NCBI GenBank assembly: GCA_905202595.1
Contig: CAJKSP010000001.1
Coordinates: forward strand, 62,001 to 126,000
DNA length: 64,000 nucleotides
Source of the DNA: an uncultured Sutterella sp.
Lineage (GTDB): Bacteria > Pseudomonadota > Gammaproteobacteria > Burkholderiales > Burkholderiaceae_F
Direction of reading: 5' to 3'
Below are positions 24,565 through 32,221 of the stretch, piece after piece. The notes under the pieces are model-generated. The model saw nothing but the letters and a program-made list of their open reading frames with translations, was not told the DNA's origin and did no database searches. Positions within the stretch are counted from its first letter, which is position 1, and every line of letters starts with the position of its first letter. A program made the position numbers and the translations under genes.

Positions 24565-25968
24565 ATGAGTATCGGACAGATCGTTCAGGTGATCGGCGCC
24601 GTGGTGGACATCGAGTTCCCGCGCGACGAGATGCCGAAGATTTACGAAGCTCTCGTCCTCGAAAAGGACGAAAACAACACCCTGGCCGAAAGCGGCTTGG
24701 TCTTCGAAGTCGAGCAGCAGCTCGGCGACGGCGTTGTCCGCTCCATCGCTATGGGCACGTCCGACGGCCTGCAGCGCGGCATGAAGGTCAGGAGCACTGG
24801 TCGTGAGATCTCTGTGCCTGTTGGCCCGAAGACTCTCGGCCGCATCATGGACGTGCTCGGCCGTCCGATCGACGATTGCGGTCCGATCGAAGCCGAGGAA
24901 ATCCGTCCGATTCACAACAAGGCGCCGAAGTTTGACGACCTCTCCCCATCGGTCGATCTGCTTGAGACCGGCATTAAAGTTATTGACCTGATCTGCCCGT
25001 TCGCCAAAGGCGGCAAGGTTGGTCTCTTCGGCGGTGCCGGTGTGGGCAAGACGGTCAACATGATGGAGCTCATTAACAACATCGCTAAGGCCTACGGCGG
25101 CTACTCCGTGTTTGCTGGCGTTGGCGAACGCACCCGTGAGGGCAACGATTTCTACCATGAAATGGGAGAATCGAAGGTTCTCGACAAGGTTGCAATGGTG
25201 TTCGGTCAGATGAATGAGCCGCCGGGAAACCGTCTTCGTGTTGCTCTGACGGGGCTGACGATGGCTGAAGCTTTCCGTGACGAAGGCCGCGATATCCTGC
25301 TCTTCATTGACAATATTTACCGCTATACATTGGCTGGTACGGAAGTCTCCGCGCTGTTGGGTCGTATGCCGTCTGCTGTGGGCTATCAGCCGACGCTGGC
25401 AGAAGAAATGGGCAAGCTTCAGGAACGAATTGCTTCTACGAAGACGGGCTCCATTACGTCCATTCAGGCAGTGTACGTTCCGGCTGACGACTTGACTGAC
25501 CCGTCTCCGGCTACGACCTTTGGCCACTTGGACGCCACGGTCGTTCTTTCTCGTGAGATTGCTTCGCTTGGTATTTACCCGGCTGTTGACCCGTTGGACT
25601 CTACGTCACGCCAAGTTGATCCGAACATCATTGGTGAAGAACACTACCGTACGGCTCGCCGCGTTCAGGAAACGTTGCAGCGTTACAAGGAGCTTCGTGA
25701 CATCATCGCCATTCTCGGTATGGATGAACTTGCTCCTGAAGACAAGCTTGTTGTGCAGCGTGCTCGTAAGATCCAGAATTTCCTTTCGCAGCCCTTCCAC
25801 GTTGCGGAAGTGTTCACGGGTGCTCCCGGCAAGTACGTTCCGCTGAAGGAGACGATTCGTGGTTTTAAGATGATCGTTGATGGTGACTGCGATGAACTGC
25901 CGGAGCAGGCGTTCTACATGGTCGGCACGATCGACGAAGCATTCGAGAAGGCTAAGACCCTCAAGTAA
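24565..25968 (+). CDS. atpD: ATP synthase F1 subunit beta
   Basis: Catalytic subunit, three per enzyme (467 residues). P-loop GGAGVGKTV near residue 155; the catalytic Glu region GVGERTREGNDF; DELSEED-type DELAPEDKLVVQRARKIQNFLSQPF near the C-terminus. The frame is open upstream, but ATG at 24565 gives the canonical start MSIGQIVQVIGAVVDIEFP and is preceded by TGAGGTAA. A perfect hairpin follows the gene. Confidence 0.98.
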   Translation: MSIGQIVQVIGAVVDIEFPRDEMPKIYEALVLEKDENNTLAESGLVFEVEQQLGDGVVRSIAMGTSDGLQRGMKVRSTGREISVPVGPKTLGRIMDVLGRPIDDCGPIEAEEIRPIHNKAPKFDDLSPSVDLLETGIKVIDLICPFAKGGKVGLFGGAGVGKTVNMMELINNIAKAYGGYSVFAGVGERTREGNDFYHEMGESKVLDKVAMVFGQMNEPPGNRLRVALTGLTMAEAFRDEGRDILLFIDNIYRYTLAGTEVSALLGRMPSAVGYQPTLAEEMGKLQERIASTKTGSITSIQAVYVPADDLTDPSPATTFGHLDATVVLSREIASLGIYPAVDPLDSTSRQVDPNIIGEEHYRTARRVQETLQRYKELRDIIAILGMDELAPEDKLVVQRARKIQNFLSQPFHVAEVFTGAPGKYVPLKETIRGFKMIVDGDCDELPEQAFYMVGTIDEAFEKAKTLK

Positions 25969-25980
25969 TGATGCTTTGGT

Positions 25981-26002
25981 CCGGCAGTCTAAAGACTGCC
26001 GG
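25981..26002 (+). other. Intercistronic hairpin after atpD
   Basis: Perfect 10-base arms CCGGCAGTCT (25981-25990) and AGACTGCCGG (25993-26002) separated by AA, in the 63-base gap to atpC. No T-run follows, so readthrough into atpC is expected. Confidence 0.65.
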
Positions 26003-26031
26003 TCAAGCGCCAGACAAACGGAGCAAACCAT

Positions 26032-26451
26032 ATGGCTACCATTAAAGTCGACGTCGTCAGCGCCGAAGAAAATATTTTCTCCGGAGAGGCTGAGCTCGTC
26101 TCGCTGCCTGGTACGTCTGGCGAGTTGGGTATCATGCCCGGGCATCTGCCTCTGATCACGAAGATTCGTCCTGGCTTTGTGCGCATTCATGTGCCGAACC
26201 AGTCTGAGGTCGAACAGGTGTTTGTCGCCGGCGGCATCCTTGAAGTTCAGCCCGACATGGTGACTGTTCTTGCAGATACCGCGATTCGCAGCCAGGATCT
26301 CGATGAGGCTCGCGCTCAAGAAGCGCTTACCGCTGCACAGGAAGCCCGCAAGACGGCTACCGGTAACATCGAGATTGCCAAGATCGAAGCAGAAATCGCT
26401 GCTATTGCAGCTGAGCTCGCGACGATCCGTCGCATGCGCGCCAAGCGCTGA
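26032..26451 (+). CDS. atpC: ATP synthase F1 subunit epsilon
   Basis: Small rotor subunit and inhibitor (139 residues). The N-terminal beta-sandwich is typical: IKVDVVSAEENIFSGEAELVSLPGTSGELGIMPGHLPLIT, then FVAGGILEVQPDMVTVLADTA. The C-terminal two-helix domain is Ala- and Glu-rich and can extend into the head to block hydrolysis. Last gene of the atp operon, followed by a strong terminator. Confidence 0.97.
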   Translation: MATIKVDVVSAEENIFSGEAELVSLPGTSGELGIMPGHLPLITKIRPGFVRIHVPNQSEVEQVFVAGGILEVQPDMVTVLADTAIRSQDLDEARAQEALTAAQEARKTATGNIEIAKIEAEIAAIAAELATIRRMRAKR

Positions 26452-26480
26452 TTCGGCGAGCAGAACTCGCTTCACGCTTG

Positions 26481-26520
26481 AAAAAGCGGAGGTTCCTCTT
26501 ACGGGTTCCTCCGCTTTTTC
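26481..26520 (+). terminator. Terminator of the atp operon
   Basis: AAAAAGCGGAGG (26481-26492) pairs with CCTCCGCTTTTT (26508-26519), a perfect 12-base inverted repeat ending in a T-run, 30 bases after atpC. Confidence 0.92.
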
Positions 26521-26632
26521 TTATTCCTTAGAGGTCAAGTTTGTGACTGTCGAGAGAATTCGGGGTAGCATTTAAGAGCAACCCCGTCGCCCAGGGCGCT
26601 CGGGAAGTCATTACGAATGAAGGAGCAGATTA

Positions 26633-27037
26633 ATGGGTGCTGTAAAGATCCTTGTTGCGACCGATGGATCCAGCTTGAGCGACAAGGCTGTCGATACTGC
26701 GATTGAACTTGCTGAGCAGTATGACGGTATGGTCATCGGGATGACATCTGTTCTGGCGCCTCCTCCGGCGGCCGGCTTTATTGCAGAAGATCAAACGACA
26801 AAAGACCGCTTGCAGAATATTTCTCGCAAGGCCGCCGCAAAGGGAGTTCCTTGCGAGGTCGTTGCCGAGCATTGTGAGTCGGTGTCTAAGGGTATTTTGG
26901 ATTGCGCACAACGCCACGATGTTAATTACATTGTGATGGCAAGTCGTGGCCTCGGCACGTTTGGTGCTTTGCTGTTAGGTAGCGAAACGCAAAAAGTACT
27001 TTCGGAAGCTGATCGGCCGGTACTTGTTGTTCGCTAA
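26633..27037 (+). CDS. Universal stress protein, UspA family
   Basis: Single-domain UspA fold (134 residues). It begins VKILVATDGSSLSDKAVDTAIELA and ends with the ATP-binding type signature: IVMASRGLGTFGALLLGSETQKVLSEADRPVLVVR, matching G-x2-G-x9-G-(S/T). It probably binds ATP and belongs to the nucleotide-binding class of these proteins. A good ribosome-binding site (AAGGAG) precedes the ATG. Monocistronic: bounded by the atp terminator and its own terminator. Confidence 0.92.
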   Translation: MGAVKILVATDGSSLSDKAVDTAIELAEQYDGMVIGMTSVLAPPPAAGFIAEDQTTKDRLQNISRKAAAKGVPCEVVAEHCESVSKGILDCAQRHDVNYIVMASRGLGTFGALLLGSETQKVLSEADRPVLVVR

Positions 27038-27052
27038 GTTATTTTTATAAAT

Positions 27053-27100
27053 AAGCGGCTGAACGCATGACGGATATTGTCTGCGCCAGCCGCTTTTCTC
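27053..27100 (+). terminator. Terminator after the UspA gene
   Basis: AAGCGGCTG (27053-27061) pairs with CAGCCGCTT (27088-27096), followed by TTCTCTGTCTT. It occupies the DNA that an upstream-extended hemE frame would use and so supports the later hemE start. Confidence 0.65.
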
Positions 27101-27168
27101 TGTCTTCAATTGTTTCGAGCTTGATCGGCCGCTGCGAAGCAGCGCCCGCACTTTCCCATAGGATTGGT

Positions 27169-28239
27169 ATGACGCTTCAGAATGACTGTTTCCTGCGTGC
27201 GCTTCAGCGCAAGCCTACTGCATATACTCCAGTGTGGTTGATGCGTCAGGCAGGACGCTATTTACCCGAGTATTGTCAAACCCGCAGCAAAGCCGGTAGC
27301 TTTATGGGGCTGGCTCAAAATCCGGACTACGCCACAGAAGTTACACTGCAGCCGATTGATCGCTACGGTTTGGATGCGGCAATTCTTTTTTCAGACATTC
27401 TGACGATTCCTGACGCAATGGGGCTTGGACTGCACTTTGTGCAGGGTGAAGGCCCTATTTTTGATCATCCAGTACAGAATGAAGCAACTGTTGCTGCACT
27501 ACGGGTGCCGAATATCGAAGAGCGGCTCGGCTATGTGACGGCGGCTGTGCGCTGCATTCGACGCGCACTAAACGGTCGCGTGCCGCTCATCGGTTTTTCT
27601 GGATCTCCGTTTACATTAGCTTGCTACATGGTTGAAGGTCGGGGTAGCCGAGACTTCCGGACGACAAAAACCATGATGTATCGGCGGCCGGATCTCTTTG
27701 AGAGGGTTTTGGAAGTTAATGCACAGGCGGTTGCTGCTTATCTCAATGCGCAGATCGATGCTGGTGTTCAGGCGATTCAGATCTTCGATACCTGGGGCGG
27801 CATGTTGGCAGATGGCGATTTTCAGCGCTTCTCGCTGGCCTATACGATGAAGGTGCTCCAGTTGCTGAAGAGAGAAAAAGATGGGGCCGTTGTTCCGACC
27901 ATTGTCTTTACAAAGGGTGGCGGTGAATGGCTTGCAGAGATTGCGAACTGTGGATGCGATGCTGTGGGTCTCGATTGGACGGTAAATCTTGAGCGTGCAC
28001 GTCGAACTGTGGCCGACAAAGTTGCATTGCAGGGCAATTTGGACCCGTTGGCATTGTTTGGCTCTGAGGAGTCTATTCGCCGTGAAGTCCGACGCACGTT
28101 AGATGCTTTCGGTCCGGTCGGTGAAGGCGGTCATATCTTTAATCTCGGGCATGGCATCAATCAGTTCACACCAGTTGAGAGCGTGCAGATTCTTGTTGAT
28201 GAAGTGCATGAATACAGTCGTCGCTATCATCAGGCCTAA
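27169..28239 (+). CDS. hemE: Uroporphyrinogen decarboxylase
   Basis: Converts uroporphyrinogen III to coproporphyrinogen III in haem synthesis (356 residues; E. coli 354). Signatures: PVWLMRQAGRYLPEY near residue 20, the substrate-binding region SDILTIPDAMGLGL, GFSGSPFTLACYMVEG, and IFDTWGG. The frame is open back to 27067, but that extension overlaps the preceding terminator. ATG at 27169 has AGGA upstream and gives the expected N-terminus MTLQNDCFLRAL. Haem is needed by cytochrome bd and the haemoglobin encoded further right. Confidence 0.96.
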   Translation: MTLQNDCFLRALQRKPTAYTPVWLMRQAGRYLPEYCQTRSKAGSFMGLAQNPDYATEVTLQPIDRYGLDAAILFSDILTIPDAMGLGLHFVQGEGPIFDHPVQNEATVAALRVPNIEERLGYVTAAVRCIRRALNGRVPLIGFSGSPFTLACYMVEGRGSRDFRTTKTMMYRRPDLFERVLEVNAQAVAAYLNAQIDAGVQAIQIFDTWGGMLADGDFQRFSLAYTMKVLQLLKREKDGAVVPTIVFTKGGGEWLAEIANCGCDAVGLDWTVNLERARRTVADKVALQGNLDPLALFGSEESIRREVRRTLDAFGPVGEGGHIFNLGHGINQFTPVESVQILVDEVHEYSRRYHQA

Positions 28240-28353
28240 GACAACTTATGCACAGCCTATCGCCAGGAGAAGGGTTGAGGTGAAAAGGAGAAATACGGAC
28301 TGGTAGATCGCACTCTGCACTTCTTTGATTCCCTTGCAAATCAATGAAAGATA

Positions 28354-28390
28354 GGAAAGGCATTCATTCTTAAGGTGAGTGCCTTTCTTC
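28354..28390 (+). terminator. Probable terminator downstream of hemE
   Basis: GGAAAGGCATTCA and TGAGTGCCTTTCTT form a hairpin (about 28354-28388) with a short T-containing tail, roughly 115 bases after hemE. Confidence 0.5.
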
Positions 28391-28438
28391 GTCTGTGTTG
28401 ATGCAGGAAGTTTGCTCGCAGGCCGAAAATCCACAAAG

Positions 28439-28571
28439 TTATCCACAGGATGCGGAGGCTTTTGTTCAACGTTCTATCACGAAGAATTCCCCCGTGCTAT
28501 GGTAGCTATTCCGCTGTGAAACGCCGTCTGTAGTAGGGGTGGCAGCTCCTGTGGACAATAAGTTTTCCACA
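28439..28571. promoter_or_regulatory. DnaA-box cluster upstream of priA
   Basis: Perfect box TTATCCACA at 28439-28447; TGTGGACAA at 28550-28558 (one mismatch, reverse) and TTTTCCACA at 28563-28571 (one mismatch). The last two lie within 32 bases of the priA start, where DnaA binding could affect transcription. Confidence 0.5.
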
Positions 28572-28581
28572 AGACGCAAAA

Positions 28582-30627
28582 GTGAAAGATGCGTCATATA
28601 TCACTATGACCTTGCCTCACGATCTCATTGCTAAAGTCATCATTGATGCTCCTAACCTCAATGAGCTTGATTACAGTGTGCCTGCAGAAATGCTTGTGGC
28701 GCCTGGAGATCGCGTGCGCGTAACGCTGGGTTCTAGAAAAGTCACAGGTATTGTCACAAGATTACAAGCAGCAAGCGATTTTGCAGGCCATCGATTAAAA
28801 AGCATTTTGCAGGTCATGAAAGATATGCCTCCATTGCCTGCAGAATGGTTGGCATTGACCCAGTTTGCGGCAAGCTACTACATAAGGGGCTGGGGTGAAG
28901 CGGCTCTTTCAGCGTTGCCGGCATTTTTGCGGCGTGAGCAGACGGTTGCACAAGCCAAATGGCTCGCTAAGGCTAGAGCGAAGAAACTTGCGAATGAAGA
29001 TATTGCGCCGTTGCCTGCTCCTGTGCTTAATGCGGAGCAGCTTATTGCGGCAGATGCCGTTACAAAAAACGTCGGATTTCAGCCATGGTTGCTTTTTGGC
29101 GTGACGGGATCAGGTAAGACAGAAGTCTATCTGCAGTTGATTTCTCGAACGTTAGCTCGTGATCCAGAAGCGCAAGTGTTGCTTCTAGTGCCGGAAATCA
29201 ATTTGACGCCGCAACTGCAGGCGCGCGTTTGCGGACGGTTTCCACATGCAGGCGTAGTTGCCATGCATTCTGAATATTCCAACAGCGAGCGCGCTGCGGC
29301 ATGGCTGGCTGTGCATGAAGGCCGGGCGCGTATTCTCGTGGGCACTCGGTTGTCGATTTTCGCAAGCTTCAAGAAACTATCGCTCGTTATCGTGGATGAA
29401 GAGCATGATTTGTCATATAAAGCCGGTGATGGGCTGCGGTATTCCGCGCGAGACCTCGCTGTGTGGCGTGCGATGAAAAATCGTTGTGCTGTGGTGTTGG
29501 GTTCCGCGACGCCATCGCTTGAAAGTTGGGCTAAAGCTAAGGAGGGAAGTTATAAGCTGCTCCGTCTGACCAAGCGTGCCGCGGCTAATGCTATGTTGCC
29601 GGAAATCGAATTGATTGCGCCGAAGCCTCGCGGTTCAAAAGGACTGATCTCAGAGGAAGCCCGAATCGCTATAGAGGCGGCACTTGCTAAAGGGCATCAA
29701 GCATTGGTTTTTCTTAATCGCCGAGGTTATGCCCCTGTTTTGAGTTGTTCGGCCTGTGGGTGGGTCAGTGCATGTCCTCGATGCTCGGCCTTTATGGTGT
29801 ATCACAAAAGCGAGAAAGCGCTGATTTGCCACCATTGCGGGTATAGACGTCCGGTGCCTGACTGTTGTCCGTCCTGTGGTAACGTCGATATTTTGCCTCG
29901 CGGAATCGGTACGGAGCGTCTGGAAGAAGAAATTTCCCAACTATTCCCTGGGAAGCGCGTGCTACGGATTGATCGCGATACAGCAACGAAGAAAAGCATT
30001 GCAGAAGAGGCCTTTCGTAAGGTTCATCGCGGTGAAGTTGATATTCTTGTTGGTACGCAGATGATTGCGAAAGGTCATGATTTTCAAAATGTCGCTGTCG
30101 TGCTGATTCTCAATGCGGATTCGCAGATCTTGTCTCCTAATGCTAGGGCAAAGGAACACTTGTTCGCTACGCTTATGCAAGTGGCAGGACGATCAGGGCG
30201 CAGCGGTTCGGAAAGAGGTCTTGTCTTTATCCAAACGCGCTTCCCAGAAGAACCACTTTTTGCTGCACTTGCAAAACAGAACTATCCGCAGTTTGCGGAT
30301 AGTCTTCTGGAGGAGCGCCGAGCGGATTGTATGGTGCCCTTCGTTCATCAAGCGCTTCTGCGTGCTGAAGCAGATCAGCTATCTAAATCTCTGTTCTTTT
30401 TAGAGACTGCGGCGAAGAAGGGAGAACTTTTAGCCGGTAATGAGGTACGGATTTACGATCCAGTGCCAATGGCTCTTGTTCGGCTGATGAATAAAGAGCG
30501 CGGTCAACTTTTGGTCGAAGCCGATAGTCGGAAAGCGCTGCATCGTTTCCTCAACATATGGGTGCCGGCACTAGGACGATCGTCAGATGTCGTTTGGACG
30601 CTGGAAGTAGATCCAATTGAAACATAA
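28582..30627 (+). CDS. priA: Primosomal replication restart helicase PriA
   Basis: 3'-5' superfamily 2 helicase that reloads the replisome at collapsed forks (681 residues). The N-terminal 3'-DNA-binding domain is followed by Walker A GVTGSGKTEVY near residue 175 and Walker B VIVDEEHD near 270. The zinc-binding insert has eight Cys (CSACGW, CPRC, CHHCGYR, CPSCG), and the C-terminal helicase motif is QVAGRSGRSGSERG. The GTG at 28582 is the first start. ATG at 28606 (MTLPHDLIAKVII) fits the family N-terminus well and may be the true one; neither has a clear ribosome-binding site. Confidence 0.95.
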   Translation: MKDASYITMTLPHDLIAKVIIDAPNLNELDYSVPAEMLVAPGDRVRVTLGSRKVTGIVTRLQAASDFAGHRLKSILQVMKDMPPLPAEWLALTQFAASYYIRGWGEAALSALPAFLRREQTVAQAKWLAKARAKKLANEDIAPLPAPVLNAEQLIAADAVTKNVGFQPWLLFGVTGSGKTEVYLQLISRTLARDPEAQVLLLVPEINLTPQLQARVCGRFPHAGVVAMHSEYSNSERAAAWLAVHEGRARILVGTRLSIFASFKKLSLVIVDEEHDLSYKAGDGLRYSARDLAVWRAMKNRCAVVLGSATPSLESWAKAKEGSYKLLRLTKRAAANAMLPEIELIAPKPRGSKGLISEEARIAIEAALAKGHQALVFLNRRGYAPVLSCSACGWVSACPRCSAFMVYHKSEKALICHHCGYRRPVPDCCPSCGNVDILPRGIGTERLEEEISQLFPGKRVLRIDRDTATKKSIAEEAFRKVHRGEVDILVGTQMIAKGHDFQNVAVVLILNADSQILSPNARAKEHLFATLMQVAGRSGRSGSERGLVFIQTRFPEEPLFAALAKQNYPQFADSLLEERRADCMVPFVHQALLRAEADQLSKSLFFLETAAKKGELLAGNEVRIYDPVPMALVRLMNKERGQLLVEADSRKALHRFLNIWVPALGRSSDVVWTLEVDPIET

Positions 30628-30656
30628 AAATTGTTCGATCCATGAATCAAGGTCGT

Positions 30657-30690
30657 TTGACTTCCTAGCTTCTGAGAAGCTCTGTATAAT
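30657..30690 (+). promoter_or_regulatory. tRNA-Arg promoter with palindromic spacer
   Basis: Perfect -10 TATAAT at 30685-30690, 10 bases before the tRNA. The best -35 is TTGACT (30657-30662), leaving an unusual 22-base spacer that contains the perfect palindrome AGCTTCTGAGAAGCT (30667-30681). Confidence 0.45.
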
Positions 30691-30700
30691 CTGCCCCACT

Positions 30701-30775
30701 CTCCACGTGGTGAAATGGATATCATGCGGCCCTCCGAAGGCTGCGTTGCAGGTTCGATTCCTGCCGTGGGGACCA
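30701..30775 (+). tRNA. tRNA-Arg (anticodon CCG)
   Basis: Cloverleaf folded by hand. Acceptor CTCCACG pairs with CGTGGGG (one wobble), with discriminator A and encoded CCA (30773-30775). D-arm GTGA/TCAT with GG in the loop. Anticodon stem CGGCC/GGCTG with loop CTCCGAA, giving anticodon CCG at 34-36. T-arm GCAGG-TTCGATT-CCTGC. It would read the CGG arginine codon. Confidence 0.93.
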
Positions 30776-30782
30776 AGTTCTT

Positions 30783-30823
30783 AAAATCCCGTTTCGTTCG
30801 AAGAGAGCGGAGCGGGATTTTTT
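30783..30823 (+). terminator. Terminator after the tRNA gene
   Basis: AAAATCCCG (30783-30791) pairs with CGGGATTTT (30813-30821), continued by further T, eight bases after the tRNA 3' end. Confidence 0.8.
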
Positions 30824-30881
30824 CTGATGCGGTGTGCTATTAAGCACATTCCTCTGTCAGGATTTTTCAGGTAGTTCCGCA

Positions 30882-31298
30882 GTGAAAGTTCCTTCTCAAG
30901 TTTTGGTGCACAGTCAGAGCCGCTCGCTTGAACTCATATATGACGATGGCGAACACAGCGTGTTCAGTTTTGAATTCCTTCGCGTCATGTCTCCTTCGGC
31001 GGATGTGGCTGGACACACGCCCGACGAAGCCGTGTTGCAGGTTGGCAAACGGGATGTCACCCTCAAAGGTGTCGAACCAGTGGGGCTGTATGCGCTGAAG
31101 CTTATTTTTTCAGATGGGCATGATACAGGCGTTTACAGCTGGGATTATTTCGAAGACCTAGCTCGGACGAAGGATGAACGCTGGGCAGCTTATCTGGCAG
31201 ATCTGAAGAAGGCCGGCGCATCTCGTGATCCTAGGGATCCGGCTAACAAGCCTTTTCTAGCTAAAGAGAAGAAGCCTGCTACGCATTGTGGCGCCTAA
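30882..31298 (+). CDS. DUF971 / GBBH-like domain protein
   Basis: Predicted 138-residue protein with the DUF971 fold. VHSQSRSLELIYDDGEHSVFSFEFLRVMSPSADV, GKRDVTLKGVEPVGLYALKLIFSDGHDTGVYSWDYF and the short C-terminal helix match family members found beside ubiE in many betaproteobacteria. The domain is related to the N-terminal part of gamma-butyrobetaine hydroxylase and is proposed in other bacteria to act in Fe-S related processes; the function is not established. GTG at 30882 is preferred over the longer frame from 30834, which runs back into the tRNA terminator neighbourhood. ubiE follows after 25 bases. Confidence 0.85.
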   Translation: MKVPSQVLVHSQSRSLELIYDDGEHSVFSFEFLRVMSPSADVAGHTPDEAVLQVGKRDVTLKGVEPVGLYALKLIFSDGHDTGVYSWDYFEDLARTKDERWAAYLADLKKAGASRDPRDPANKPFLAKEKKPATHCGA

Positions 31299-31323
31299 TA
31301 ATTCCCGCTACGGAGAAGTACTC

Positions 31324-32109
31324 ATGAGTGAGGAGCTGAAGCGGAACCGTAAAGATTCCGGTGAGCCGAAAATCGTACATGAGGTAGATTTCGGCTTTCA
31401 GAAGGTCGCAGAGGATCAAAAAGAAGGGCGAGTTCGTGAAGTCTTCGATCACGTTGCGCCGAAATATGACCTGATGAATGATCTGCTGAGCTTCGGTATG
31501 CATCGTTTATGGAAGCGGCACTGCCTCCGAGAGGCTACAGTCTCCGCTGGTACGAAGGTGCTCGACATTGCAAGCGGTACCGGAGATTTGGCGATTGAAT
31601 TCGCCAAGAGGGCAGGAGCAGGCAACGTTACGGCAACAGACATCAATCATGAAATGTTGCGCATTGGCGAGAAGCGCTTGCGCGAAGCGGGCTTCCCTTC
31701 AGCGGTTGTCGAAGCTGATGCCGAATCGCTTCCCTTCGAAAACAATTCTTTTGATGTCGTCACGGTGTCTTTTGGCATCCGAAACATGACGCACAAGAGC
31801 CGGGCGCTCGCAGAAATGCATCGCGTTCTCAGACCGGGCGGAAAGCTGTTGGTGCTGGAATTTTCGCGTTGCTCTGGCTGGTTAAAGCCTTTTTACGATT
31901 TTTACTCTTTTTTCGTAATGCCCTGGCTTGGCAGCCTCATCGCCGGAGATGGCCCATCCTACAAGTATCTTGCAGAATCTATCCGCAAGCATCCGGACCA
32001 GCCGACCTTCGCTCGCCTCATGCAAGAGGCGGGATTTTCTCAAGTCTCATGGCACAATCTGACTTTCGGGATCTGCGCGCTTCATATCGGCGTCAAGGCT
32101 TCCGCTTGA
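31324..32109 (+). CDS. ubiE: Demethylmenaquinone / ubiquinone C-methyltransferase
   Basis: SAM-dependent C-methyltransferase (261 residues) that finishes menaquinone from demethylmenaquinone; it can also act in ubiquinone synthesis where that pathway exists. UbiE marks: VREVFDHVAPKYDLMNDLLSFGMHRLWKR, the SAM motif VLDIASGTGDLAIEFAKRAG, VVEADAESLPFENNSFDVVTVSFGIRNMTH and VLEFSRC near the end. ATG at 31324 with GGAG upstream; the longer frame overlaps the preceding gene. With menA, a menaquinone role is the likely one here. Confidence 0.95.
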   Translation: MSEELKRNRKDSGEPKIVHEVDFGFQKVAEDQKEGRVREVFDHVAPKYDLMNDLLSFGMHRLWKRHCLREATVSAGTKVLDIASGTGDLAIEFAKRAGAGNVTATDINHEMLRIGEKRLREAGFPSAVVEADAESLPFENNSFDVVTVSFGIRNMTHKSRALAEMHRVLRPGGKLLVLEFSRCSGWLKPFYDFYSFFVMPWLGSLIAGDGPSYKYLAESIRKHPDQPTFARLMQEAGFSQVSWHNLTFGICALHIGVKASA

Positions 32110-32221
32110 TGCATTGAAGCGTCTCATTCCGACAACTGCTAAATGCGCGGCGTGGTTGTCTGCGTCGCCACCGTACAGACGTCCGGCGTAGACGCCTGAT
32201 TTCTTGGAATCCTTTATCGAA

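Larger units (their letters stand above)
28240..28581. other. hemE-priA intergenic region
   Basis: 342 bases with no supported gene. It contains a terminator for hemE (28354-28390) and three DnaA-box-like sites near priA (28439-28447, 28550-28558, 28563-28571). I could not assign a clear promoter. Confidence 0.6.

Noticed and set aside
24490..25527. Antisense frame of 345 codons opposite atpD
   Set aside because: Same explanation: lack of stops results from atpD codon use.
27067..27168. Longer N-terminus for hemE
   Set aside because: It runs through the terminator of the preceding gene and adds residues not found in the family.
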